Source: Lachnospiraceae bacterium
GTDB lineage: Bacteria; Bacillota; Clostridia; Lachnospirales; Lachnospiraceae
Assembly (NCBI GenBank): GCA_017465475.1
Contig: JAFTWC010000048.1
Span: 1 to 58,905, forward strand
Reading direction: 5' to 3'
DNA length: 58,905 nt
The notes under the pieces are model-generated. The model did no database searches. It was not told the origin of the DNA and was given only the letters and a program-made list of their open reading frames with translations. A program made the translations under genes and the position numbers. Every line of letters starts with the position of its first letter. The first letter of the stretch is position 1. This document shows positions 9,759 through 17,199 of this stretch, piece after piece.

Positions 9759-9787
9759 ATTATAGCAACCAAAGTCTTACCTAAAAA
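9759..9787 (-). promoter_or_regulatory. Promoter of the ABC operon with a weak -35, probably activator-dependent
   Basis: A perfect -10 TATAAT lies at 9759-9764. The -35 position (9782-9787) reads TTTTAG or TTTTTA and matches poorly. The palindromic region at 9791-9822 abuts it on the upstream side, the usual place for an activator. Confidence 0.65.
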
Positions 9788-9790
9788 GTA

Positions 9791-9822
9791 ACCACAGTCA
9801 TAAATTCCCATGACTGTGGTCA
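9791..9822. promoter_or_regulatory. Operator: nested palindromes upstream of the ABC operon promoter
   Basis: ACCACAGTCAT at 9791-9801 and ATGACTGTGGT at 9810-9820 form a perfect 11-bp inverted repeat with an 8-base spacer. The right arm also contains TGACTGTGGTCA at 9811-9822, a TGAC-N4-GTCA element that recurs at 9845-9856 and 11784-11795. I infer that this is the binding site of the NarL/LuxR-type response regulator encoded next door. Confidence 0.6.
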
Positions 9823-9844
9823 TATTCTGTCTTTTGATTTCGTA

Positions 9845-9856
9845 TGACTTTTGTCA
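9845..9856. promoter_or_regulatory. Second TGAC-N4-GTCA element in the ABC operon control region
   Basis: TGACTTTTGTCA is embedded in a longer imperfect palindrome from GTAT at 9842 to ATAC at 9862. It shares the TGAC-N4-GTCA core with the sites at 9811 and 11784. Confidence 0.5.
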
Positions 9857-9878
9857 GCATACCGTATTATAGTCTTAA

Positions 9879-10517
9879 CTAACCCTTCATGGCTACGATA
9901 AGCTTTCCCCGGTCATGAATCCCTGTTTTATCGTAAATGGAAGAAATATAATTCTTCACCGTGCCTTCCGAAATATAGAGTTGTTCCGCTATCTGACGAT
10001 TTGTCAGCCCTTCTGCCAAAAGGGTGCAAATCTCCTTTTCTCGTTCCGTCATATCCGGTGCCAATTCTTCTCTTGGGCTTTCCTTTTGGGATTCCTTTGC
10101 TCCCATCAGTGCCGCAAGTCTTTGCATCACCTTATGATCGATGACATTTCGTCCGCTTAAAATCTGTTCAATTGCTCCTAATATGGCCTCTTTTCCGCTG
10201 TCTTTTAAAAGGTACCCGTCCGCACCGTTGGCAATGGCTTTTGTGATGTTTTCATCATCATAAAAGGTCGTCAGTACCAAAATCTTCACTTGCGGATACA
10301 TCTTACGAAGCTTGTCAATAAGCTCAATACCCCCCATGCCCTTCATGTTCAGATCCACCAATGCCAAATCACAAATGGCAGCTTCCAGACACCGTAACGC
10401 TTCGTTCCCGTCCTTTGCTTTTCCTGCAATCTCCATACCGTTCATGGACAAAATAATTTCCAAGCTATCTAACAACAACGGTTCATCGTCCACCAAAAGA
10501 ATCCTACATTTCTCCAT
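9879..10517 (-). CDS. Response regulator, NarL/LuxR family
   Basis: A 212-residue two-component response regulator. The receiver domain (about 1-120) has the acidic pair D10-D11 and phosphoacceptor D55 in LVDLNMKGMGG, with the conserved lysine in YLLKDSGKE. A LuxR-type helix-turn-helix lies near 148-205 (TEREKEICTLLAEGLTNRQI). The ATG at 10515-10517 has a GGAGG site 6-10 bases upstream and overlaps the end of the kinase gene by 14 bases, so kinase and regulator are co-translated. It probably binds the TGAC-N4-GTCA palindromes at 9811, 9845 and 11784, controlling the transporter and itself. That assignment is inferred from position and symmetry. Confidence 0.92.
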   Translation of the reverse strand: MEKCRILLVDDEPLLLDSLEIILSMNGMEIAGKAKDGNEALRCLEAAICDLALVDLNMKGMGGIELIDKLRKMYPQVKILVLTTFYDDENITKAIANGADGYLLKDSGKEAILGAIEQILSGRNVIDHKVMQRLAALMGAKESQKESPREELAPDMTEREKEICTLLAEGLTNRQIAEQLYISEGTVKNYISSIYDKTGIHDRGKLIVAMKG

Positions 10518-11736
10518 CTGTTTCCTCCCGTATGATTGGCACAGTCAACACCGCGCAAAATCCGTTTTCGTTTGTAAACTTTGCATCTCCGCCACATCGT
10601 TTTAAATAAGAGATAATCTTTTTCAATCCAAAACCTGCCTTTATCTTTAATTCCTTATTTTCCTCAGAAAAATCCCCGGTTCCGTTATCCCGGACAGAAA
10701 CCTGAAGATGGGCACTGTCTGCTCTGACAGAAAGCAAAAAGCGAGTTGCAGTTCCGTGCTTTACTCCGTTTGTAAAAAGTTCCTGTACCGCACCTGTCAA
10801 AAACTCTGTATGTTCCTTCGGAAGTGACCTAAGCTCCGGCACAACATGTACATCCGTCTTTACCGTAAGCTCCGTATCCATCACAAAATTCTCCGCTACC
10901 GCTGACAACTCCCGGAGGAAATCCTCCACCTGTACTCCCTTACTTTCCTTATCCAGCACCCGCACCGCACATCGAATGGCAGTGAGTCCCTCCTTCATCC
11001 GTTCCTTCGCCGTTACCACACGCTCCTTTGCTTTTAGAGCATCCACATCCAGTAGTAGTTCCGCCGCATCTAACGTCATCACCGCCGCCGTAATGGTATG
11101 ACCCACACTGTTGTGAATGTTGCGACTGATATTTTCCCGTTCTTCCAGGCGTGCATTCCGCTCCGCAAGGTAATTTTTCATTCTTAATTCCCGGTTCAAC
11201 TTTTTCTCATATAGCTCATTAATGGCCGTTCCGCGAACAGCCACAGCGCTTTCCCTCTGTATTTTCAGGTAATGTGCCACTGCAGACTCCACCGAAAAAA
11301 ACACTGCGGAACAAAGCGTAAGAAGTATCATTTGCCAAAGAAGATGCGGTAAGGATTCCCTTGTAACTCTGCAAAGAAAGCATAACACACCCGGAAGAAA
11401 TATCCTAAGAACCGTATCCCCTTCTTTTTCTTCTCCTGCTTTTCCTGAACCCTCCTGCTTTTTTCTGCTTTCTGCCCTTAACCGCAACTCATAGAAAATC
11501 AGATACGCCGCGAAATGTCCCGCCATCAAAGAAAAAAGCAAAGAAAGAATCCCCTGTACCACCAAGGAAGTCAAACTTTGCTCATCCGTTAAACTCTGTA
11601 TTTGAAATACCACAATAAGGGCTGCCCCACATAAAAGGCATCCCGTAAAATGCTCCGCAAAAAATCCGGCTATTAAAAGTAACCCGGCCACCATTATAGT
11701 CGCCCACACAAAACGTATCATTTTATTTTCAGACAT
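10504..11736 (-). CDS. Sensor histidine kinase, HisKA_3 (NarL-partner) family
   Basis: A membrane histidine kinase of about 410 residues. The N-terminal 160 residues hold about five hydrophobic helices with very short loops, so there is no sizeable extracellular sensor; stimuli are probably sensed in the membrane or through the linked ABC permeases. The phosphoacceptor histidine is in ENISRNIHNSVGHTITAA, followed by a HATPase domain with ELFTNGVKHG and DNGTGDFSEE. The start is placed at ATG 11736 (or 11742), because a longer in-frame ATG at 11754 overlaps the -10 box of the promoter at 11753-11781. It is the first gene of a kinase-regulator pair that lies ahead of the ABC operon. Confidence 0.88.
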   Translation of the reverse strand: MSENKMIRFVWATIMVAGLLLIAGFFAEHFTGCLLCGAALIVVFQIQSLTDEQSLTSLVVQGILSLLFSLMAGHFAAYLIFYELRLRAESRKKQEGSGKAGEEKEGDTVLRIFLPGVLCFLCRVTRESLPHLLWQMILLTLCSAVFFSVESAVAHYLKIQRESAVAVRGTAINELYEKKLNRELRMKNYLAERNARLEERENISRNIHNSVGHTITAAVMTLDAAELLLDVDALKAKERVVTAKERMKEGLTAIRCAVRVLDKESKGVQVEDFLRELSAVAENFVMDTELTVKTDVHVVPELRSLPKEHTEFLTGAVQELFTNGVKHGTATRFLLSVRADSAHLQVSVRDNGTGDFSEENKELKIKAGFGLKKIISYLKRCGGDAKFTNENGFCAVLTVPIIREETDGEM

Positions 11737-11752
11737 ATACATCACCGTCTTC

Positions 11753-11781
11753 ATGATACCACAAAGCAGGAAACTTTACAA
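11753..11781 (-). promoter_or_regulatory. Promoter of the histidine kinase/response regulator genes
   Basis: TTGTAA (11776-11781) and TATCAT (11753-11758) have 17-base spacing on the minus strand. The expected start near 11746 leaves only about 10 untranslated bases before the ATG at 11736. Confidence 0.7.
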
Positions 11782-11783
11782 TG

Positions 11784-11795
11784 TGACCGGGGTCA
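11784..11795. promoter_or_regulatory. TGAC-N4-GTCA operator upstream of the kinase promoter
   Basis: TGACCGGGGTCA is a near-perfect 12-base palindrome ending 2 bases before the -35 box. It matches the cores at 9811 and 9845, which points to autoregulation by the response regulator. Confidence 0.6.
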
Positions 11796-11812
11796 TGTTT
11801 TATACCAAAATG

Positions 11813-12991
11813 TTAGTATTTTAAAAACACCGATACGATTTTCTTCGCCGCCTTATACACAGGTCCCTCCAGTTCCTTCTTGGCATTCTGTAGCTCTTTC
11901 CGTATTTCAATTTGCTGCGGACAATGCGTTTCGCATTTTCCGCAACCGATACAGTTAGAAGCCGCCGTAGCATCCTTACGAAGTGTGGTACACCAAAGAT
12001 ATTCCATTAATGCCCTTCTTTTTCCGTCTGTAGCACACTTATTATACGCAGAAAACACTCCCGGAATATCCACACCCTTCGGACATGGCATACAATACCC
12101 ACAACCGGTACAACCGACTTTCATCTTTTCATTGATGGCCTCTACTACTCCGGCAATCAGTGCATGATCTTCCTCCGTAAACTCTCCCGCCTGGGACCCA
12201 TCTGCATTTACTACATTCTCCTGTACCATTTCCAGGGAATTCATTCCGGACAGCACACAAGTCACTTCCGGTTGGTTCCATAGCCAGCGAAATGCCCACT
12301 CCGCCGGTGTCCGTCCGCTAGGATGCTGTGCAAACAACTTCTTTGCCTTTTCCGGCAAGTTATTCACCAGACGACCGCCCCTGAGGGGTTCCATAATCCA
12401 CACCGGAATTCCCTTGGATGCAGCATATTGTAATCCTCTCTTTCCTGCTTGGGAATGCTCATCCAGGTAATTATACTGAATCATGCAAAAATCCCAATCA
12501 TAAGCATCCAAGAGTTTACAAAACATATCCGAATTGCCGTGATAGGAAAACCCGATTTGACGAATTGCTCCCGACTCTTTCTTTTCCCTAATCCACTCTT
12601 CCACGCCAAGCGCCTTTAAACGGTCCCATGTTTTTACATCCGTTAACATATGCATCAAATAATGGTCTACATAATCAGTGCGAAGACGCCGTAATTCCTC
12701 CGCAAAGGTCTTCTCCACTCCCTCTCTGCTTTTCATCAAATAGTGAGGAAGCTTCGTTGCGATTTTCACCTTATCACGGATTCCGTTTTTCTCAAACACT
12801 TCTCCTAAAAACTCTTCGCTTCCGCCGTAAATATACGCGGTATCAAAGTAATTCACTCCGGCTTCGTACGCCGCCAAAATCTCCTTCTCTGCTTTTTCAA
12901 ATTCAATCTTTCCGGCCTTTTTGGTGAAACGCATACACCCGTAGCCCAGCACGGAAATGGGATTCCCGTATTTATCGTTACGATACTGCAT
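11813..12991 (-). CDS. Aldo/keto reductase with C-terminal 4Fe-4S ferredoxin domain
   Basis: A 392-residue cytoplasmic oxidoreductase. Residues 1-280 form an aldo/keto reductase barrel; the catalytic set is visible as FDTAYIYGGSEE (Asp, Tyr), KIATKLPHYL (Lys) and YLMHMLTDV (His). The C-terminal 110 residues contain two cysteine clusters, CTGCGYCMPCPKGVDI and CIGCGKCETHCPQQIEI, expected to hold two 4Fe-4S centres. This combination marks a widespread clostridial subgroup of unknown physiological substrate. The ATG at 12989-12991 follows AGGAGG at about 12998-13003; an upstream in-frame ATG would add 20 residues with no ribosome site. It is read in the same direction as the kinase genes but ahead of their promoter. 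Confidence 0.9.
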   Translation of the reverse strand: MQYRNDKYGNPISVLGYGCMRFTKKAGKIEFEKAEKEILAAYEAGVNYFDTAYIYGGSEEFLGEVFEKNGIRDKVKIATKLPHYLMKSREGVEKTFAEELRRLRTDYVDHYLMHMLTDVKTWDRLKALGVEEWIREKKESGAIRQIGFSYHGNSDMFCKLLDAYDWDFCMIQYNYLDEHSQAGKRGLQYAASKGIPVWIMEPLRGGRLVNNLPEKAKKLFAQHPSGRTPAEWAFRWLWNQPEVTCVLSGMNSLEMVQENVVNADGSQAGEFTEEDHALIAGVVEAINEKMKVGCTGCGYCMPCPKGVDIPGVFSAYNKCATDGKRRALMEYLWCTTLRKDATAASNCIGCGKCETHCPQQIEIRKELQNAKKELEGPVYKAAKKIVSVFLKY

Positions 12992-13013
12992 TACTTTCCT
13001 CCTGTTTTCATTC

Positions 13014-13457
13014 CTATATAGTTTTATCTGGTTCAGATAGCAAACAATCAATTACCGGATGGAATATTTCGCTCTGATCTATTTTATTAATCGCACACAA
13101 CTTCTTTCCTGCATCTTTACTGGATGCACCACAATGGTACACTTGCTCCGTAGACAACCCATAAGCAAGCATATAAATCCCCTGCTCAGTGAAAGCGTAA
13201 GGCATGCTTCTCGACATCGAACTTCTGATTGCGGTGACATTTTGGCACCGCAAATTTTCATTCTCCTCTTCTGTAAGCTGAAACATAAAATCTTCCGGAA
13301 ACCTGGCAATATTGCGTTTCACTTGTCTATTAAGATTCTTTACCTCATATCCGTAAATCTCAGCCAAATCATAATCCAGCATGACCTGTTGTCCGCGTAT
13401 CACATATACCCGATTTTGTATATTATCGACAGTCAATACCTCCGTCTTCTCTCCCAT
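13014..13457 (-). CDS. ORF6N-domain protein with a large internal in-frame deletion
   Basis: A 147-residue product related over both ends to the intact 337-residue protein at 25180-26193. Residues 1-100 hold the ORF6N DNA-binding domain (VYVIRGQQVMLDYDLAEIYG, then RSMPYAFTEQGIYMLA). The next residues, YGLSTEQVYHCGASSKDAG, match residues near 294-312 of the intact copy. About 190 residues, including the coiled-coil linker and most of the PLD-like domain, are missing without a frameshift. The start is the ATG at 13455-13457, with GGAGG 6 bases upstream, matching the MGE start of the other copy. It overlaps the XRE gene by 35 bases. It may be a decayed gene or a mini-regulator that keeps DNA binding. 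Confidence 0.75.
   Translation of the reverse strand: MGEKTEVLTVDNIQNRVYVIRGQQVMLDYDLAEIYGYEVKNLNRQVKRNIARFPEDFMFQLTEEENENLRCQNVTAIRSSMSRSMPYAFTEQGIYMLAYGLSTEQVYHCGASSKDAGKKLCAINKIDQSEIFHPVIDCLLSEPDKTI
13229..13253. repeat. Palindrome inside the deleted ORF6N gene
   Basis: TTGCGGTG at 13229-13236 and CACCGCAA at 13246-13253 are perfect 8-bp arms around 9 bases. The arms encode the LRCQNVTA segment between the ORF6N core and PYAFTEQG. The intact copy has a different palindrome at the same codons (25957-25985). Confidence 0.8.
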
Positions 13458-13662
13458 TCTCATCCTCCACCGTATCTATCACACCCAGCTTTTCCATCCG
13501 TATCATATACTCCATCATCCGAAGCACATACTCTGGTGCATTTCTCGTTCCTCGTTCCCACTCCGTCACAGTCCGATAAGGAATCATAAAATACTCACAA
13601 AACTCTTTCCGGTTCATGCCGGTTCGTTTGCGGAGTTCAATCACTTTCTGTTGACAATCCAT
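13423..13662 (-). CDS. Small XRE-family helix-turn-helix regulator
   Basis: A 79-residue protein that is almost entirely a Cro/C1-type helix-turn-helix (KRTGMNRKEFCEYFMIPYRT, then VTEWERGTRNAPEYVLRMME). The C-terminal tail is acidic. The ATG at 13660-13662 has AGGAGG 7 bases upstream. It overlaps the following ORF6N remnant, a layout that resembles the XRE/ORF6N pair at 25180-26619. Such pairs are common on prophage-derived or defence-like cassettes. It likely represses its own promoter at 13703-13731. Confidence 0.8.
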   Translation of the reverse strand: MDCQQKVIELRKRTGMNRKEFCEYFMIPYRTVTEWERGTRNAPEYVLRMMEYMIRMEKLGVIDTVEDENGREDGGIDCR

Positions 13663-13702
13663 AAGATACCTCCTATACCATATATTCTTTTATCCTGTAC
13701 TT

Positions 13703-13731
13703 ACTATAACACACCTCTTTCCTTTACGCAA
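13703..13731 (-). promoter_or_regulatory. Promoter of the XRE/ORF6N-remnant pair
   Basis: TTGCGT (13726-13731) and TATAGT (13703-13708) have 17-base spacing on the minus strand. Confidence 0.65.
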
Positions 13732-13767
13732 TGTGTATTCAAAAAACATTTACTTCTCTCTCAGAAC

Positions 13768-13816
13768 AAAAAGCCGGTTCCAACGATTCTCCCACAAATC
13801 ATCGGTTCCGGCTTTT
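13768..13816 (-). terminator. Strong bidirectional-looking terminator
   Basis: AAAAGCCGG and CCGGCTTTT close a long imperfect hairpin whose inner part also pairs (CGATT with AATC). T runs flank both sides. It ends the 14.6-13.86 kb transcript. Confidence 0.8.
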
Positions 13817-13858
13817 CTATCCTTTACTTTCTCTCCTGTTCCCTATTATCATTTTCCC

Positions 13859-14008
13859 CTACCTTTTCCTACGTTTCGTTTTCTCCCACTCCCCACTTTC
13901 TACTCCCTTTCCTACCCTCACAAACACACCTATCCCCTCGGCGTACTCCCTGTTCCTTGCCACTTTTTCCGCAAGACGAATGGCAACAATTCTTTCCTTC
14001 ACAGACAT
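13859..14008 (-). CDS. Small 49-residue protein, MSVKERIVAIRL type
   Basis: The ATG at 14006-14008 has a perfect GGAGG at 14016-14020, 7 bases upstream, and a TAG stop at 13859-13861. The product begins MSVKERIVAIRLAEKVARNR, continues EYAEGIGV and ends in a basic tail, KTKRRKR. The first 28 residues look like a helical mini-domain. I recall similar short MS(V/I)KERI...RL-EK proteins in Lachnospiraceae but cannot name a function. It lies 34 bases after the gene at 14043-14603 and before a terminator, so it is the last gene of that unit. Confidence 0.6.
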   Translation of the reverse strand: MSVKERIVAIRLAEKVARNREYAEGIGVFVRVGKGVESGEWEKTKRRKR

Positions 14009-14042
14009 AGCACCACCTCCGCCCGGTTTTCTCCTTGTTAAG

Positions 14043-14603
14043 TCACCCTATTAACTCACATTCCTTCACAAAACATACCGTATAAGGATTTCCGAAAATC
14101 ACAAGAGATTTCATCAGTTCTACTCCCACCGCTTTATTATGTTCTATTCCCATCCCGTTACCGACCATCCCTATATAATACAGCAACGCAAAATAGTACT
14201 CCGCAAGCTCCTCATATACCTTGGTTTCTCTCAAAATCCCGATTAGAAGCATCCCCGTTTCATAGCAGTTTTTCGTGTACTCCGTATTTTCTCCCCTTAC
14301 TGCTTCCCCGTCCACGGAACATGCATACCCTAAACATAACGCCCACAATAAATTTGCCACAGATTCCAATGTGCCGGATTCCTCATAAGACTTTCGGTAC
14401 TCTTCCAAAGCCTGCTCCAAATGCTGTTTCATGGAAGCCCACCGTTCTTTTGTCTCTATGGCATAGATCTGACAAGAATGCGCAAATCCCTTTGTAAAAT
14501 GTGTATCTTGTAATGCTGTTTTTGTACTGACAATCGGAAACATGGTCCGAAATACTGAACTGTATTGCTCCCAAGTTGTTTCTGCTGCCTCTTCCTCTAT
14601 CAT
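14043..14603 (-). CDS. Hypothetical protein, 186 residues
   Basis: I do not recognise this family. The product is mostly alpha-helical, without a signal peptide or clear membrane segment. It contains three cysteines in the middle third (LWALCLGYACSV) and two near the C-terminus. The start is the ATG at 14601-14603, with GAGGAGAGG just upstream. Longer readings start at 14630 or 14660, but a TATAAT at 14663-14668 would place the transcript start near 14656, which rules out the longest. The 49-residue gene at 13859 follows closely. Confidence 0.6.
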   Translation of the reverse strand: MIEEEAAETTWEQYSSVFRTMFPIVSTKTALQDTHFTKGFAHSCQIYAIETKERWASMKQHLEQALEEYRKSYEESGTLESVANLLWALCLGYACSVDGEAVRGENTEYTKNCYETGMLLIGILRETKVYEELAEYYFALLYYIGMVGNGMGIEHNKAVGVELMKSLVIFGNPYTVCFVKECELIG

Positions 14604-14662
14604 ATCCCTCTCCTCGCTTTGTGTTCTCATTCCGATAACACCCGTCCCCTTTGTATGCACTT

Positions 14663-14668
14663 ATTATA
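14663..14668 (-). promoter_or_regulatory. Minus-10 box of the 14.6 kb transcript
   Basis: TATAAT is perfect, but the -35 position holds only a T-rich hexamer, so the promoter call is partial. Confidence 0.45.
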
Positions 14669-14732
14669 CCCTGACATTTCCTCTGAAAAAATGATTGTAT
14701 CAGCAAAATAGCACTACCTATTTGGGTCATTA

Positions 14733-14789
14733 CGGCAAAAAAGGGGGCTCTCCGGTCTCTTTGACTTTCGGAATCCCCTCTTTGCCGTT
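14733..14789 (-). terminator. Terminator of the MATE/glucuronidase/HTH operon
   Basis: On the minus strand CGGCAAAGAGGGG pairs in two blocks with GCCCCCTTTTTTGCCG, and an inner CCG/CGG pairing reinforces the stem. A run of six T lies within the 3' arm. Confidence 0.65.
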
Positions 14790-14795
14790 TTACTT

Positions 14796-15311
14796 CTATT
14801 TTTCTTTGTTTTTATATGCGTTGTAAGCTTCAATATCTATCACATCGTTGGCCAGCATCTGCTCCGACCAAAGCTGCAGTGTTTCCACCGTAATGGATAT
14901 CTTTTCCAATTCCTCCTGAATATGGATAAAATCTTTTATCTCATCCCCTTCTATCTTTCCGTCCGCAGTAATCTCAATGAGACGTTCCTGTTTTTTGTGC
15001 ATGGAATTTAAGGAAGCCAGCATCTCCAGAACAATCTGGGAAAGATCCTTTATCTTGATTTCCGGTACATATTGTTTTCCGATGGGACATTCATTGGCAC
15101 AATAGTGATTGCACAGATTCGGCATCTTGTAGGCTTCGGACATCAGCAGAACTTCATCCGGATGAGGTAATGATTTTTCACTTTCGATTTTTTCAATCCG
15201 GTCCGCCGGCATAGTTTCCAAAAGCTCACTTGCTTTTTCTCTGGACAGGCCCAGTTCCTCCCTCCGAAGCTGATAGATATTCTTATTTTCTTTCACAGAC
15301 ACGCGTCCCAT
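14796..15311 (-). CDS. Helix-turn-helix protein with cysteine motif
   Basis: A 171-residue protein with an XRE-like helix-turn-helix at about residues 10-60 (YQLRREELGLSREKASELLE). A cysteine cluster follows near residue 70 (CNHYCANECPIG), which could bind a metal. The C-terminal 90 residues are helical, probably a coiled coil. It begins two bases after the glucuronidase stop and probably uses GAGGAG inside that gene, so it is translationally coupled. A role as regulator of the operon is plausible but unproven. It is the last gene before a terminator. Confidence 0.65.
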   Translation of the reverse strand: MGRVSVKENKNIYQLRREELGLSREKASELLETMPADRIEKIESEKSLPHPDEVLLMSEAYKMPNLCNHYCANECPIGKQYVPEIKIKDLSQIVLEMLASLNSMHKKQERLIEITADGKIEGDEIKDFIHIQEELEKISITVETLQLWSEQMLANDVIDIEAYNAYKNKEK

Positions 15312-15313
15312 AC

Positions 15314-17155
15314 TTACTGTTCTCCTCTTTTTTCTTCATAAAACTTTTGTAACACATAAAAGGCCGGTTTCTTATAACTCTTATCCTCAGACAACAGCCC
15401 CTTACGGTTATAATATTTTTGAATTGCCGCCGTTCTTCTCGGACAACGGAAATCATACAAAATCCACGGAGTCATTCCCTTAATATATGAAATGTTCCGT
15501 ATCGTCTCTATTTGACGTTCATACACATAGGCCTGGTACTCCTCTGTGCCTTTGTCTTCCGTGGTGCCGTGAAGCCCCGTTAATGCATCCGCACCGAACT
15601 CGGTAATAATCACCGGCTTATCCGGGTTACTGTTCTGAAACAGTTGCGGAAGCTTTTCAAAGTCCGGAGAATACCATCCGTAATACTCGTTAATACCGAT
15701 TACATCCAAATAGTCCGTCAACCGGTCTGCGATTTGATTCTTTTCTCCATCCACCAAACATGCAGCAGAAATCAAACGTGTAGAATCTTCCTTTCGTGCG
15801 CATTGTGCCAGACGGCTCATAAAGCTTAACCGCTCGTCGGAATCCGCGTTTTCATTTCCGACTGACCATACAATCACGCTGGCACGATTCCAGTCTCTTG
15901 TTATCAGTTCTCTTAACTGGTTCTTTGCATCCTCATAGGTTTTATCCCGATCAAATAATATTGCCCAATACACCGGGATTTCCTCCCACAACAAAATCCC
16001 CAGTTCATCTGCAAACTTCGCCATATTTTCATGATGCGGGTAATGTGCAATACGCATAAAATTACAGCCCAGTTCCTTCGCAAGCTTAATATTTTCTATA
16101 CGTTCCTCGTCTGTCAGTGCTTTTCCGTTTACTGCACTATCCTCATGACAACTGATACCTCTTAAGAAAACAGGCTTGCCGTTTAATAATATTTCTCCCT
16201 GCTCCACTTTAATCTCACGAAATCCGACCCGGTCACTGACCGTGTCGCCCATACAAGATGCGGTAACATCATAAAGCTTCGGATGCTCCGGGGACCAAAG
16301 CTCCAAATCCGGCTCCGATACAGACTGTTCTTTTGTTCCCACCCCATTTCCATGTCCGATACCGGAAAACTCCAGAATACACTCTCCCATGCCTTCTGTC
16401 ACCGGAACTACTGTTTTTATTCCCAACTCCTCGATACAAACTTCTGCCGCTGCTTCAACCGGCGCAGACATTTTCACCTGAACCTGAATCTTATGATACG
16501 TCCCATCCGGCACCAAACCGATACGGAAATCCTTCATATGTACCTTCGGCACCCGTATCAGTTCAATATCACGATACACACCGCCGTAGTTGAACCAGTC
16601 CGTATTTTCCGTCGGCACCTGTTCCGGACGTCTGGTACTGTCTGCCGCAATGAGGATTCTGTTTTCCTCTTTTATCTGCTCCGTCACCCGAAAAAACGCC
16701 GGTGTGGAACCGCCCCGGTGCATTCCCACGTACTCCCCGTTTAAAAAGACACGACAAATGTAGTTCGCTGCTCCGATGCGTAAATACACCTCTTCCTCAT
16801 CCTTCCGGTCAAAAGAAAAGGTCTTTGTAAATACCATGCTTCCGTCATAAATAATAAACTCCGGGCGTACTACATTCCAACACGCCGGAAGCTTCGTTTC
16901 CGGCCACGTATCAAAAGAATAGTCCACCGGCAGTGTAAAGCCTTGTTCGTCTACATACCTTTCGCGAAACCACTTTTGACGAAGGCAGGTATCATACTGA
17001 TCCACAGCATACTTCCAGGTTCCGTTTAATGAAACCGTTTCTCTGCCGCCCATGAAGACCGCATCTTCGACCGTTGCCTGCTTGCCCTCATACTGGTCCG
17101 TATAGTTTTCCAAATGAATATCCGACAAATAAATTTTTGGCTTGTTCTCTGACAT
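15314..17155 (-). CDS. uidA: Beta-glucuronidase (glycoside hydrolase family 2)
   Basis: A 613-residue cytoplasmic enzyme expected to hydrolyse beta-D-glucuronides. The sugar-binding jelly roll spans about 40-220, the Ig-like domain 220-305 and the TIM barrel 305-613. The acid/base glutamate is in [10 protein letters not shown] and the nucleophile in [22 protein letters not shown] matches the glucuronidase-specific NxYYGWY region, and YNRKGLLS supplies the N-x-K motif that contacts the glucuronate carboxylate. That motif is why I call glucuronidase rather than galactosidase. The segment between [10 protein letters not shown] and ELITRDWNR is short, so it lacks the extended loop 1 of drug-processing types. 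It lies between a MATE exporter and an HTH gene. Confidence 0.87.
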   Translation of the reverse strand: MSENKPKIYLSDIHLENYTDQYEGKQATVEDAVFMGGRETVSLNGTWKYAVDQYDTCLRQKWFRERYVDEQGFTLPVDYSFDTWPETKLPACWNVVRPEFIIYDGSMVFTKTFSFDRKDEEEVYLRIGAANYICRVFLNGEYVGMHRGGSTPAFFRVTEQIKEENRILIAADSTRRPEQVPTENTDWFNYGGVYRDIELIRVPKVHMKDFRIGLVPDGTYHKIQVQVKMSAPVEAAAEVCIEELGIKTVVPVTEGMGECILEFSGIGHGNGVGTKEQSVSEPDLELWSPEHPKLYDVTASCMGDTVSDRVGFREIKVEQGEILLNGKPVFLRGISCHEDSAVNGKALTDEERIENIKLAKELGCNFMRIAHYPHHENMAKFADELGILLWEEIPVYWAILFDRDKTYEDAKNQLRELITRDWNRASVIVWSVGNENADSDERLSFMSRLAQCARKEDSTRLISAACLVDGEKNQIADRLTDYLDVIGINEYYGWYSPDFEKLPQLFQNSNPDKPVIITEFGADALTGLHGTTEDKGTEEYQAYVYERQIETIRNISYIKGMTPWILYDFRCPRRTAAIQKYYNRKGLLSEDKSYKKPAFYVLQKFYEEKRGEQ

Positions 17156-17199
17156 CCTACTCTCCTCCGTTTTCTCTTTCTTCGTTAGTTCAAGCTATG

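Noticed and set aside
11742-11754. Kinase start at the ATG 11752-11754
   Set aside because: This ATG overlaps the -10 box TATCAT of the kinase promoter, so it would not be in the transcript.
13733-14054. Plus-strand frames of about 100 codons rich in Phe, Ser and Pro
   Set aside because: They are antisense to the 49-residue gene and to a terminator hairpin, and they lack ribosome sites.
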